Of a stretch of 64,000 nucleotides of DNA, positions 38,893 to 47,582 are shown piece after piece (positions within the stretch are counted from its first letter, which is position 1; each line of letters opens with the position of its first letter). The translations under genes and the position numbers were made by a program. Below the pieces are notes generated by a model. The model was not told the origin of the DNA and did no database searches. It saw only the letters and a list, made by a program, of their open reading frames with translations. Origin of the DNA: Pseudovibrio brasiliensis. Its GTDB lineage: Bacteria; Pseudomonadota; Alphaproteobacteria; Rhizobiales; Stappiaceae. The stretch lies in assembly GCF_018282095.1 (NCBI RefSeq), contig NZ_CP074126.1, forward strand, positions 1,250,501 to 1,314,500. Direction: 5' to 3'.

Positions 38893-39633
38893 ATGGCGAA
38901 CGAAAAGTCCTCAGCCTCACTGATGGATAAAATCTATAAGAACCAACGGCATTTTTATGATCTGACCAGAAAGCATTACCTTCTTGGCCGCGATCATCTC
39001 ATCAAACACCTCTCAGCGCCGCGGGGCAGCACGGTGCTGGAGCTGGGCTGTGGCACCGGGCGCAACCTCATCGAAGCCGCACGGGCCTATCCAACCTGCC
39101 AGTTCTTCGGCGTCGACATCTCCTCGCAAATGCTGAAGACAGCAGAGGCAAACATTCACAAAGCCGATCTGTCTCACCGCATCCACCTGGCTCAAGGGGA
39201 TGCAACCAGCTTTGATCCTTTCGAGAAGTTCGGCATCGACACGTTCGACCGCGTGTTCCTCTCCTACTGCGTCTCCATGATCCCGCCATGGGAAGAAGCT
39301 CTGCGCAACGGTACCAAGCTTCTTGCAAAAGGCGGCCAGCTCTCAGTGGTGGACTTCGGTCAGCAGGAACGTCTGCCCGGCGTGTTCAAGTTGATGCTGG
39401 AGAAGTGGCTTGGCAAGTTCCACGTGTTGCCGCGTGAAAACCTGCAGGATGTGCTGCACGATATCGCGCAGGACCAACGTGCCAAACTGCGCTTCCTGCC
39501 GCTCTATCGTGGCTATGCCTACTATGCTGAGCTCGACAGCAGTTTTTACACGCGCTTCATGGAAAAGCCGGAGCAGATGGATCTGCTGGAAGCAGAAAAC
39601 GAAAGCCACCGCGAAATCCGCAAGGCCGGATAA
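38893..39633 (+). CDS. btaB: Diacylglycerylhomoserine N-methyltransferase
   Basis: Methylates the amino group three times to give DGTS, completing the betaine lipid. 246 residues of class I SAM methyltransferase fold: VLELGCGTGRNLIEAARAYP is motif I and FFGVDISSQMLKTAEANI motif II. MDKIYKNQRHFYDLTRKHYL at the N-terminus is typical of BtaB. It forms an operon with btaA and ends in a hairpin. DGTS replaces phospholipids, usually under phosphate limitation. Confidence 0.92.
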   Translation: MANEKSSASLMDKIYKNQRHFYDLTRKHYLLGRDHLIKHLSAPRGSTVLELGCGTGRNLIEAARAYPTCQFFGVDISSQMLKTAEANIHKADLSHRIHLAQGDATSFDPFEKFGIDTFDRVFLSYCVSMIPPWEEALRNGTKLLAKGGQLSVVDFGQQERLPGVFKLMLEKWLGKFHVLPRENLQDVLHDIAQDQRAKLRFLPLYRGYAYYAELDSSFYTRFMEKPEQMDLLEAENESHREIRKAG

Positions 39634-39649
39634 TCAACCGCGCAAACAA

Positions 39650-39678
39650 AAAGCCCACCAGAACCTCTGATGGGCTTT
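39650..39678. terminator. Bidirectional terminator after btaB
   Basis: AAAGCCCA(C)CAG pairs with CTG(A)TGGGCTTT around AACCT, with one mismatch. It lies 17 bases past btaB and 25 before the end of the convergent gene. Confidence 0.8.
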
Positions 39679-39702
39679 CATCAAACAGTCATCGCAACAG
39701 CA

Positions 39703-40368
39703 TTAGTCTCCGGCAATAAAGCTGCGGACTTCGCCATTCTTGGAGATGCCAAGGCGATAGAAGGTCCATGCGCCATAGTCCAGCATCTCGTAGTAATCAG
39801 CTGCAGTAACGATTTGGTACATTTCAACCTTTTGAGAAGGGGTCAGGTCGTGCAAAGGATACCGGGCAAAATAGGGCCAGACATAGGTTTCTTCCTCTGT
39901 TCCCTCATTCAGCCGCAAGTAACCAGCTGTGACGATGTCCAGAAGGATCGCAAGGATCTCGTGCCCCTCACCATCACCAGAGCTGTCCTTCAGAAAACCA
40001 ACTGGGTCACGAACCGGAGTAAACGACAGTTCCGGCGGTTGTTCCTGCTTGGCAAACAGCGGTGCCAGCGCAGAAACGTCACCACTACGGGCGATCTTGA
40101 TCAGCGCCGCGCGCGTCACCTTCACAGCCTCCGGCAATCCTGTATCATCATAAAAGACTTCCAGCTTTGGCAGAGGAGGTTCTTCAGCAAACTCGTTGTC
40201 CAACGCATCTTCAAGACTGGTATCTCTGTTGAAATCTTCGTCCAACAGCGGAAATTGCTCAGCCTTGGGGCGCTGAATGCGAATCGTTTCGGTTTTGATT
40301 GCCTGTGTTGCAGCCATAGCCGGGGCTGAGGCGCAAAGTAACCCTATGATGAGTAGGCGAAAATACAT
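39703..40368 (-). CDS. Exported hypothetical protein
   Basis: A 221-residue protein with a signal peptide (LLIIGLLCASAPAMAATQ, cleavage after AMA). The mature part has an acidic segment (DEDFNRDTSLEDALDNEFAE), then helical stretches and an aromatic-rich C-terminal half (ETYVWPYFARYPLHDLTPSQ). I recognise the type as a conserved exported protein of Rhizobiales relatives, but no function is known to me. Probably periplasmic. Confidence 0.8.
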   Translation of the reverse strand: MYFRLLIIGLLCASAPAMAATQAIKTETIRIQRPKAEQFPLLDEDFNRDTSLEDALDNEFAEEPPLPKLEVFYDDTGLPEAVKVTRAALIKIARSGDVSALAPLFAKQEQPPELSFTPVRDPVGFLKDSSGDGEGHEILAILLDIVTAGYLRLNEGTEEETYVWPYFARYPLHDLTPSQKVEMYQIVTAADYYEMLDYGAWTFYRLGISKNGEVRSFIAGD

Positions 40369-40539
40369 GAAGTGCTCCGAAACGGACGAGGGGCTTGTGT
40401 TTTGCCCCCTAGTTTAAGGGCTTGTAGGGAATCAAGGAAGAAACGACAGAATGCCTATGCACAAGCTAGAGGGCCTTTAGAGAATTTATAGGAAGATCTG
40501 ACAGGTCTTCTGCGCAGTTTGGAAGTTTGGATTAAAGCG

Positions 40540-41172
40540 TTGAATATAGAACTCTTCATTACGGGTATGATCATCGGGCTCATCACGTCCGCGCCGATTG
40601 GGCCTGTAAACGTGCTGGCGATCAGAAGGGCAGTGCACTACGGCTTTCTGCCAGGCCTTATTGCTGGCTTCGGCGCAGTGCTTGCTGATGGCGTGTTCGC
40701 CACCGCAGCGGCCTTCGGTGTGACAGCCATCTCAGAGTTTGTCGAAAGACACGAGTTCTATATCCAGACCATCGGCGGTCTCTTGCTGATCATCTTCGGC
40801 GTGGTCGTGTTCCGCTCTCATCCGCACCTGAAGGGCGGCAGCGATGGCGGCCCAACCGTGTGGCGCGGTATGATTGTCTCGTTCGCCATGACAGTCACCA
40901 ATCCCGGCGCTATCCTCGGCTTCATCGCGATCTTTGGCTCATTGGGAGAACACGCCCCGGAGAAGGGCGACTACATCGGCGCGCTTGCTCTCGTTCTCGG
41001 AGTGCTGAGCGGAGCGCTCTTGTGGTGGGCGTGCCTGTCCGCTCTGGTCTCAAAGCTGCGCAACCGCATGAATGACAACTGGCTCTCCGCCATCAACCAC
41101 GGCGCGGGCGTCGTTCTTCTCGTCTTCGCCGCCATCATTCTGGCAAAGGTCGGCTACGAGCTGTTTTGTTAA
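40540..41172 (+). CDS. LysE/RhtB family translocator
   Basis: An amino-acid or small-metabolite exporter of about 210 residues with six hydrophobic helices. The signature GLITSAPIGPVNVLAIRRAV at helix 1 and the TNPGAILGFIAIFGSLG stretch match LysE-family proteins. The start is uncertain: TTG 40540 has GGA eight bases before it, TTG 40519 and ATG 40567 are alternatives, and the ELFITG segment before ATG 40567 argues for one of the TTG codons. Substrate unknown. Confidence 0.88.
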   Translation: MNIELFITGMIIGLITSAPIGPVNVLAIRRAVHYGFLPGLIAGFGAVLADGVFATAAAFGVTAISEFVERHEFYIQTIGGLLLIIFGVVVFRSHPHLKGGSDGGPTVWRGMIVSFAMTVTNPGAILGFIAIFGSLGEHAPEKGDYIGALALVLGVLSGALLWWACLSALVSKLRNRMNDNWLSAINHGAGVVLLVFAAIILAKVGYELFC

Positions 41173-41194
41173 ACGTAGCCTCATGAATCAAAAA

Positions 41195-41218
41195 AGCCCC
41201 GATCAATCGGGGCTCTTT
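41195..41218. terminator. Terminator between LysE gene and convergent small gene
   Basis: An 8-bp stem AGCCCCGA / TCGGGGCT with loop TCAA, A-run before it and CTTT after it. Confidence 0.85.
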
Positions 41219-41237
41219 GAAAATCAGCTAAGCTGGA

Positions 41238-41525
41238 TTAGTGCAGTCGGCGCTCCAGAGAATAGTCACCGCGCTCAACGCGCTGTGGCAGTTCCTGCGC
41301 GAATTTGGAAACGGCTTCTTCTCCGTAAAGAGAGACCAGATCCATCATGGCAGAGAACAGCGCTGCATGCGCAAGAGCTGTACTGTCGATGCCGTGAGAT
41401 AGACCATCCTCCCAAGCTTCCTGAATGAAGCTCAGAGCCAGTCGGCGGATGTCTGCATCAGATGCATCGATCTCTTCTGTGAATTCGCCGGCGATAGCGT
41501 CGTCCTTGATCATGCTGGCTCTCAT
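41238..41525 (-). CDS. Small conserved hypothetical protein (95 aa)
   Basis: A soluble, acidic, helix-rich protein (DASDADIRRLALSFIQEAWE, DSTALAHAALFSAMMDLVSL). AGAGGG lies three to four bases before ATG 41525; ATG 41513 is an alternative. A perfect 16-bp palindrome stands about 31 bp upstream of the start. No function known. Confidence 0.75.
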   Translation of the reverse strand: MRASMIKDDAIAGEFTEEIDASDADIRRLALSFIQEAWEDGLSHGIDSTALAHAALFSAMMDLVSLYGEEAVSKFAQELPQRVERGDYSLERRLH

Positions 41526-41555
41526 GTCCCTCTATGTGCTGCTTCTTGTTATTTG

Positions 41556-41571
41556 CCGTTACATGTAACGG
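41556..41571. promoter_or_regulatory. Perfect 16-bp palindrome, candidate operator
   Basis: CCGTTACATGTAACGG is fully self-complementary and is flanked by further near-symmetry (TTG before, GCAA after). It lies about 31 bp upstream of the gene starting at 41525, a good place for a repressor. The cognate regulator is unknown. Confidence 0.55.
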
Positions 41572-41776
41572 GCAAACGAAAACAAATGAAGCGTCGCATG
41601 CCTTATCTGTTAAGCGGACGTTAACACGCGAAACGGCAGGAACAACCGACTCACTGATGTTTTGGTAAACTCGTCCAGAGCTTCTGTAAGTTATGGTTAA
41701 TATTTGTGGCGAAGCCGAGTTATCCAAAAAACACGCAATAATTGTCTGTGGAAAACGGTTGCAACCGGCTTTTCTA

Positions 41777-42226
41777 TCAATCGCGGCTGTACTTGCCTGT
41801 GACTTCTTGGGTGATAATAACACCTTCGTCCGCGAATCTGCGAGAGGCCTCAATCGCTGCTGGAGTGCAGGTTTGATAGACCGAGGCGAATCCCCGATAG
41901 CTCTGATTAAACCGCTCAACAAGTCGTCTTCGGCGCAGCTCGTTTTGCACCTCTGCACCCAGTAACGAGTACATGCGCTGGCGCCATTCATCAGCTTCAT
42001 CATGGCCGCAAAGCGGGCGCAGATAATGAAGCGCACCCAGAATTTCTGAAAGGCGAATGAGCTGTTGCTCGTAAGGTGGCTCTTTCAACTCAGGCTGAGC
42101 TGGCTTGCCCGGAGATTGTGGTGAACTTTGCGCAAACGCGCTGGGCGATGCGGCAACACTCAAAAGCATCAGGCCAGCACAAACCCCACGGCCAAGAGAC
42201 CGAGCAGGGGCCGCACACGACCGCAT
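41777..42226 (-). CDS. TIGR02301 family exported protein
   Basis: About 149 residues with a signal peptide (GLMLLSVAASPSAFAQSS). The mature domain has QLIRLSEILGALHYLRPLCG and YQTCTPAAIEASRRFADEGV, with two conserved Cys that may form a disulfide, as in the TIGR02301 group of alphaproteobacterial proteins. Function unknown. ATG 42226 is preferred to GTG 42268. Confidence 0.82.
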   Translation of the reverse strand: MRSCAAPARSLGRGVCAGLMLLSVAASPSAFAQSSPQSPGKPAQPELKEPPYEQQLIRLSEILGALHYLRPLCGHDEADEWRQRMYSLLGAEVQNELRRRRLVERFNQSYRGFASVYQTCTPAAIEASRRFADEGVIITQEVTGKYSRD

Positions 42227-42384
42227 CCAGACATTAAGTTTTGCAAGTTCAGTCAAGCCACATCTCACAGCATGCTGGTTGCTTCAGATTCTGTAAGGAT
42301 GGCGGTCTCCCCGCGCTCTGTCCACTATGGAACCTTGGGGATTTCCGGTTTTCCCTTGTTGCAACTGGTGCTGGCGAACGGATG

Positions 42385-42798
42385 CTAACTACATCTTAGA
42401 AGGTTTAGAATGTGCTGCTGCATCCCCGGGGCCAATGGCAGGTTCATGGAATCTTCCCATGTGTACCAGCCTAGCTCGGATGCATCAGAGCTCGCCTTCT
42501 CTTCACCTTCCACCTGGCTGCAGGTGAAAACATGAATGCGATACTGCACCTTGCTGTCTTCGGGAGAGGGGTAGGATACCGTCCATGTTTTGAGGTCAGT
42601 TGCAACCAGAGAGGTCTCTTCTGTGAACTCTCGCTGCGCAGCCTCTTCAAGGCTCTCGCTGGCCATGACCTTGCCACCTGGAAAGCTCCAGAGGCCTTTG
42701 GACGGGGATTGAGCTCGCTTAACGAGCAACACTTTATTGTTCTGGACACAGGCAACGCTGGTTGCCTCGATGTATTCCGGAGATATTTTCTTGCTCAT
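42385..42798 (-). CDS. Nudix hydrolase
   Basis: A 137-residue hydrolase of nucleoside diphosphates linked to another moiety. The Nudix box reads GGKVMASESLEEAAQREFTE and continues ETSL, with the catalytic REFTEE Glu residues. VLLVKRAQSPSKGLWSFPGG precedes it, as in MutT-like or NADH pyrophosphatase-like members. Its start overlaps the stop of the upstream hypothetical gene by four bases. Confidence 0.93.
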   Translation of the reverse strand: MSKKISPEYIEATSVACVQNNKVLLVKRAQSPSKGLWSFPGGKVMASESLEEAAQREFTEETSLVATDLKTWTVSYPSPEDSKVQYRIHVFTCSQVEGEEKASSDASELGWYTWEDSMNLPLAPGMQQHILNLLRCS

Positions 42799-43304
42799 GA
42801 AAACAGGGCGTCGACATCCGCTTGAGTGCTTTCCTCAGTGCTGATTGTCTCATCCGGCAAGTGACCATGGATGATAGACCCTGCCTGCGAAAGCAGCGGT
42901 CTGATGACGGTAACGGCCTTATCCTGAACGATTTGCAGCAGTTCACCCGTGACTTCAGCTGAGCCAAGCATCTTTTGAAGTGAGATCACTTCCTGATCAA
43001 TCTCGGCAATACACTTCTCAAGCGCGTTGCGCAGCCGTTCTTCAACAGCTCCATAAGCGCGAATAGCCAGTTCTTTCGCTGAGAACTTAGAGGCACTGAA
43101 ATGTGTGATATAGTCTGCCGGTTCCCATGCCAGAACATCTTCTGCGCAATCGGGAATGTCAGGAAGCATTTCAAGAAGCATGACCACTTCATTGAAATGG
43201 TTGAGATAGTCAGTTGCAAGGCCCGTGGATGGATTGATGTTTGCATGCGTCAAAAGCTCAGGAGAAAGATCTCCTATGCCAATTTTATCGCAGTACATAT
43301 CCAT
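42795..43304 (-). CDS. Conserved hypothetical helical protein
   Basis: A 169-residue soluble protein, mostly helical. YLNHFNEVVMLLEMLPDIPD and the ADYITHFSASKF stretch lead to a long helical middle (ELAIRAYGAVEERLRNALEK) and an acidic C-terminus. No signal peptide. Translationally coupled to the Nudix gene. Function unknown. Confidence 0.78.
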   Translation of the reverse strand: MDMYCDKIGIGDLSPELLTHANINPSTGLATDYLNHFNEVVMLLEMLPDIPDCAEDVLAWEPADYITHFSASKFSAKELAIRAYGAVEERLRNALEKCIAEIDQEVISLQKMLGSAEVTGELLQIVQDKAVTVIRPLLSQAGSIIHGHLPDETISTEESTQADVDALFS

Positions 43305-43390
43305 TGCAGCCTCCCAGCTTCCTATCTGTCGCGCGGAACCTATCTCTCGATTGGTTGCAATTTTACTAAAATGTGAACAGAGTAATCTGC

Positions 43391-44158
43391 ATGTGTGGTA
43401 GATATAGCCTGTCAGCGTCTCCGGAAGAAGTCAAAGCGTTGTTTGAATACATCGAACAGCCCAACTTTCCACCGAGATACAACATAGCACCGACTCAGCC
43501 AATTGCACTCGTAAAACACGAAAATGGTGGGCGCCACTTTGGGTTAGCGCGTTGGGGCCTCGTGCCGTCATGGGTCAAAGACCCGGCAAGTTTCACGCTT
43601 TTGCTCAACGCCAGAGCAGAGACTTTGGAAGAAAAACCCTCGTTTCGTGCCGCCGTTCGCCACCGCAGATGTCTGATCCCTGCAAACGGTTTTTACGAGT
43701 GGCAACGCAAAGGTGCGGCAAAGCAGCCCTACTGGATCGCGCCAGCAGATGGCCGCCTTTTAGCCTTCGCTGGCCTGTGGGAAACCTACTCCCATCCGGA
43801 CGGCGGAGACATTGATACCGCTGCTGTAATCACGGTTGAGGCTAACAATACAGTAAAGCCAATCCATCATCGAATGCCCGCAATCATCCCTCAAGAGCAT
43901 TTCAATGACTGGTTGAGTAACGGAACTGTGATGTCCAGAGACGCAGTTAAATTGCTGCAACCTGTGGATGAAGGTCTCTTGATTGCCACTCCGGTGTCCA
44001 CGCGCGTCAACAACGTAGCAAATGACGATCCATCTTTATGGGATCGTGAGGTCATCGCCGCCCCATCTCAGCCACCAAAACCAGTGGCAAAACCCAAGCC
44101 ACGGAAAAAGGCTGCCGGAGGCTCTTCAGGAAACAGCGGCCAGTTAGACTTGTTTTAG
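43391..44158 (+). CDS. SOS response-associated peptidase (YedK/HMCES)
   Basis: Shields abasic sites in single-stranded DNA by a covalent thiazolidine link. Cys2 is the crosslinking residue, so the start must be the ATG at 43391 (MCGRYSLSA). Other conserved pieces are PRYNIAPTQPIALV, LLNARAETLEEKPSF, ANGFYEWQ with the key Glu, and HHRMPAIIP with the key His. 255 residues, with a Lys/Pro/Gly-rich C-terminal tail. A weak or absent Shine-Dalgarno precedes it. Confidence 0.95.
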   Translation: MCGRYSLSASPEEVKALFEYIEQPNFPPRYNIAPTQPIALVKHENGGRHFGLARWGLVPSWVKDPASFTLLLNARAETLEEKPSFRAAVRHRRCLIPANGFYEWQRKGAAKQPYWIAPADGRLLAFAGLWETYSHPDGGDIDTAAVITVEANNTVKPIHHRMPAIIPQEHFNDWLSNGTVMSRDAVKLLQPVDEGLLIATPVSTRVNNVANDDPSLWDREVIAAPSQPPKPVAKPKPRKKAAGGSSGNSGQLDLF

Positions 44159-44208
44159 GCTCTGCTCAACATACTCAGTCTCACATGAATGATCTGGAGG
44201 GACTGAGG

Positions 44209-44979
44209 ATGCTCGCATCGCTAAAAGGTAAGTCTGTCATCGTCACCGGCGGTTCCAAGGGGATCGGCCTCGGCATCTCTCTGGCTTTCGCCCGCGCCGG
44301 TGCATTCGTCACCATCGCTGCCCGCGGAGAGGAAGCCGGTGCCAATGCGGTGAAGGAACTCGCCTTGATCGGCGGGGCAGGACAGTTTCTCCAAACCGAT
44401 GTGACAGACTGGGAGGCTGTCAAAAGCACCGTGGATGAGACAGTCAAACAAGCTGGACTGGATATCATCTGCGCCAACGCTGGCATCTTCCCGAAGCAAA
44501 GCATTGAGGAAATGGAGCCCGAGCAATGGGAGCTGGTGCAAAACACCAACCTGCGCTCCGCATTCTACTGCACCAAAGCAGCGCTTCCGCAAATGAAAGA
44601 GACAGGGCAGGGACGGATCATCCTGACCTCATCTATCACCGGCCCCGTAACCGGTGATCCCGGCTGGTCTCATTATGCAGCATCAAAAGCAGGCCAACTC
44701 GGCTTCATGCGCACCGCTGCGCTGGAATTGGCACCGCACAACATCACCATCAACGCGGTCCTGCCCGGCAATGTAAAGACAGAAGCGCTCGATGATCTCG
44801 GAGATGACTATCTAAAGAAGATGGGCCAGATGATCCCGTTCGGACGACTGGGTGCCCCGCGCGAAGTGGCAAGCGCGGTTCTGTTTCTTGCCAGCGATGA
44901 AGCCTCTTACATCACCGGTCAGCAGATCGTCGTCGATGGAGGTCAGGTGCTCCCGGAAGGATTGGAAGCACCTGACTAA
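44209..44979 (+). CDS. SDR family oxidoreductase (FabG-like)
   Basis: A 256-residue classical SDR. VTGGSKGIGLGISLAFARAG is the cofactor motif, ICANAGIFPKQSIEEM the NAG region, and YAASKAGQLGFMRT gives the catalytic Tyr-x3-Lys. ITGQQIVVDGGQVLPEG closes the family signature. GGAGG lies eight bases before ATG 44209, so the longer frame from 44185 is less likely. Substrate unknown; it is not next to acyl carrier genes. Confidence 0.9.
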   Translation: MLASLKGKSVIVTGGSKGIGLGISLAFARAGAFVTIAARGEEAGANAVKELALIGGAGQFLQTDVTDWEAVKSTVDETVKQAGLDIICANAGIFPKQSIEEMEPEQWELVQNTNLRSAFYCTKAALPQMKETGQGRIILTSSITGPVTGDPGWSHYAASKAGQLGFMRTAALELAPHNITINAVLPGNVKTEALDDLGDDYLKKMGQMIPFGRLGAPREVASAVLFLASDEASYITGQQIVVDGGQVLPEGLEAPD

Positions 44980-44984
44980 TCTTG

Positions 44985-46397
44985 TTAGAGCACACGTCCC
45001 GGATTGAACATGTTGGTTGGGTCAAGCGCCGCTTTAATGGAGCGCATCATGTTCATCTCAGTTGCGCTCTTCACTTCAGCCAGCAGATCCCGCTTCAAGA
45101 TGCCGATGCCATGCTCCGCAGAGATGGAGCCGTTGTAGCTGGCAACAATGCCATGCACCACGCGGTTCACATCATCCCACTTGGCAAGGTACTCAGCCTT
45201 ATCGGCGCCCTTTGGCTGTGTGATGTTAAAGTGGATGTTGCCATCGCCCATATGCCCGAACGGCACAGGACGACATCCCGGCACGGCCTCTTTAACAGCC
45301 GCAATCGCTTCTTCCAGAAACTCCGGCACCTTCGCGACAGGAACAGAGACATCATGCTTGATGGATCCGCCCTCAAACTTCTGCGCTTCTGATAGACCAT
45401 GCCGCAGCCGCCAGAAATCAGCAGCCTGCGCTTTGCTCTGCGCCAGCAGCCCATCCCGCAACAAGTCAGCTTCAAACGCTTCGGTGAAGATGGTCTCTGT
45501 CAGGCTGGCAATGTCGATGTCTTTGGTGCCCGCAGAGATCTCGATGAGCACATACCACGGATGCTGCTCCTCAAACGGATAGCGGGACTGCTCCATATGC
45601 TCACACACAAACTGCATGCCCGATTGCGGCATCAGTTCAAAGCCGGTGAGCATGTTCCCCGCATGGCTTTTTGCCAATGAAAACAGGGAGAGGGCCTTCG
45701 CAGGCGAATCTAGCGCGACCAGAGCAACCTCGACTGACGCCGGGGCTGGGTATAATTTGAGGCTGGCACCCGTAATGATCCCCAAAGTGCCCTCTGAGCC
45801 GATAAATATTTGTTTCAAATCGTAACCAGTATTGTCTTTGCGAAGGGTCCGAAGTCCCTCCCAGACCTCACCATTTGCGAGCACAACTTCCAGCCCGAGA
45901 ACGAGGTCGCGGGTGTTCCCGTAAGACAGCACAGCGGTGCCGCCGGCGTTGGTTGCAATGTTGCCGCCGATCTCACAGGAGCCCTGCGAAGCGAGCGTCA
46001 AAGGAAACAAACGATCATGTTTTTCAGCTGCATCATGGATGGCTTGTAATGTGATCCCTGCATCTACAACCATCGTATACCCTTCAGGGTCGATGTGGCG
46101 AATTTTATTTAATCTAGAAAGGGATAGCACGATTTCACTGCCATCCGGGTTGGGGATTTGCCCCCCCACCAAACCGGTATTTCCCCCCTGCGGAACCACC
46201 TTCAGGTTATGCTGTGCTGCAAGCTTCACACACTCTGCAACCTCGGCAGTGGAACCGGGCCGCAACACCATGGGTGTGGCCCCTTTGAACTTGTCTCTCC
46301 ACTCAACGAGAAAAGGGGCTTTGTCGCTGTCGCTGACAAGCACATGTGCGGCCCCGATAATGCTCTCAAACGCGTTCACCAAATTTGGAATAGTCAT
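44985..46397 (-). CDS. FAD-binding oxidase/dehydrogenase (D-2-hydroxyacid type)
   Basis: A 470-residue flavoprotein of the VAO/PCMH fold. VLRPGSTAEVAECVKLAAQH and VPQGGNTGLVGGQIPNPDGS bind FAD (residues about 40-90), and the C-terminal FAD-oxidase domain has PFGHMGDGNIHFNI and SAEHGIGILKRDLL. These features match D-2-hydroxyglutarate/D-lactate dehydrogenases and glycolate oxidase GlcD. The exact D-hydroxyacid cannot be told. Confidence 0.92.
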   Translation of the reverse strand: MTIPNLVNAFESIIGAAHVLVSDSDKAPFLVEWRDKFKGATPMVLRPGSTAEVAECVKLAAQHNLKVVPQGGNTGLVGGQIPNPDGSEIVLSLSRLNKIRHIDPEGYTMVVDAGITLQAIHDAAEKHDRLFPLTLASQGSCEIGGNIATNAGGTAVLSYGNTRDLVLGLEVVLANGEVWEGLRTLRKDNTGYDLKQIFIGSEGTLGIITGASLKLYPAPASVEVALVALDSPAKALSLFSLAKSHAGNMLTGFELMPQSGMQFVCEHMEQSRYPFEEQHPWYVLIEISAGTKDIDIASLTETIFTEAFEADLLRDGLLAQSKAQAADFWRLRHGLSEAQKFEGGSIKHDVSVPVAKVPEFLEEAIAAVKEAVPGCRPVPFGHMGDGNIHFNITQPKGADKAEYLAKWDDVNRVVHGIVASYNGSISAEHGIGILKRDLLAEVKSATEMNMMRSIKAALDPTNMFNPGRVL

Positions 46398-46571
46398 TTT
46401 TCTGTCGCAGTGTTGGAAGTTGATCTGGCTTTCACTATCAGATAATGGGAGCGCAAGAACACGTCCATGTCTGATTGGACTTTTTTCGATGGCTTGAAGC
46501 CAAATGAACAGTGTGCCATAGCATTTTTAATCTGTTCGCCAGATAAAGTGATATTCACTCAGGAGAAAAAC

Positions 46572-47384
46572 ATGGCAGAAGCGCAAGGATTGATGGCCGG
46601 CAAACGTGGTCTCATCATGGGACTGGCCAACAATCGGTCCATCGCTTGGGGTATTGCGACAGCACTACACGATGCCGGAGCTGAAATCGCACTCACCTAT
46701 CAGGGTGAAGCGCTGAAGAAGCGCGTTGAACCATTAGCAGAGAAGCTCGATGCACTTGTTGTAGGTGATTGCGACGTTACGAACGAAGCAAGCATTGATG
46801 CAGCATTTGAAGTTCTGGAGCAAAAATGGGGCAAGATTGACTTCGTCATTCATGCGATCGCTTTCTCTGACAAAGAAGAGCTGACTGGTCGTTATCTGGA
46901 CACCAGCGCTGACAACTTTGCAAAGACAATGCAGATCTCCTGCTACTCGCTGGCATCCGTTGCCCGCCGTGCAGAGAAGTTGATGACCGAAGGCGGTTCC
47001 ATTGTAACTCTCACCTACTACGGTGCTGAGAAGGTTATGCCAAACTACAACGTCATGGGCGTTGCTAAGGCTGCATTGGAAGCAAGCGTGAAGTACCTCG
47101 CAGTTGATCTTGGTCCAAAGAAGATCCGCGTCAACGCGATCTCTGCTGGCCCGATCAAAACACTGGCAGCAGCTGGTATCGGCGACTTCCGCTACATCCT
47201 CAAATGGAACGAGTACAACGCACCACTGCGTGAAACCGTCTCCATCGATGATGTCGGAAACTCTGCGCTCTACCTCACATCCGATCTGTCCCGCTCCGTC
47301 ACCGGTGAAACCCACCACGTTGACAGCGGCTACCACGTGATCGGCATGAAGGCTGTAGATGCTCCGGACATCTCCGTCGTCTAA
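46572..47384 (+). CDS. fabI: Enoyl-ACP reductase (NADH)
   Basis: Reduces the enoyl-ACP double bond in fatty acid synthesis. 270 residues. GLANNRSIAWGIATALHDAG is the FabI-type cofactor loop, and the catalytic Tyr-x6-Lys reads YNVMGVAK. LTYYGAEKVMPNYN precedes it. AGGAG lies eight bases before ATG 46572; a longer frame from 46467 is unlikely. FabI is the target of triclosan and isoniazid-like compounds. Confidence 0.96.
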   Translation: MAEAQGLMAGKRGLIMGLANNRSIAWGIATALHDAGAEIALTYQGEALKKRVEPLAEKLDALVVGDCDVTNEASIDAAFEVLEQKWGKIDFVIHAIAFSDKEELTGRYLDTSADNFAKTMQISCYSLASVARRAEKLMTEGGSIVTLTYYGAEKVMPNYNVMGVAKAALEASVKYLAVDLGPKKIRVNAISAGPIKTLAAAGIGDFRYILKWNEYNAPLRETVSIDDVGNSALYLTSDLSRSVTGETHHVDSGYHVIGMKAVDAPDISVV

Positions 47385-47408
47385 GCAGTCCTAGCTTAAA
47401 AGTTTGAG

Positions 47409-47436
47409 AAAAGGCGCTCTTCGGGGCGCCTTTTTT
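47409..47436 (+). terminator. Rho-independent terminator of fabI
   Basis: A 9-bp stem AAAAGGCGC / GCGCCTTTT around TCTTCGGG, with a continuing T-run, 25 bases past the fabI stop. Confidence 0.9.
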
Positions 47437-47582
47437 GCGTTTGTGGTGCCGGTAAAGCCACGTATGACATAAATCAAGAATGTGTGCATAACTGTTGCCT
47501 CCCAATGAGGAATGACACATCTACCTCGTAAGAAGCCGTTACAAATCGGTTGCCGACTAAACTACTGCCAAAGGCCCATGGA

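Noticed and set aside
41715-41760. Possible origin with DnaA boxes (TTATCCAAA and TTTTCCACA)
   Set aside because: Only two weak boxes, no AT-rich unwinding region and no origin-linked genes nearby.
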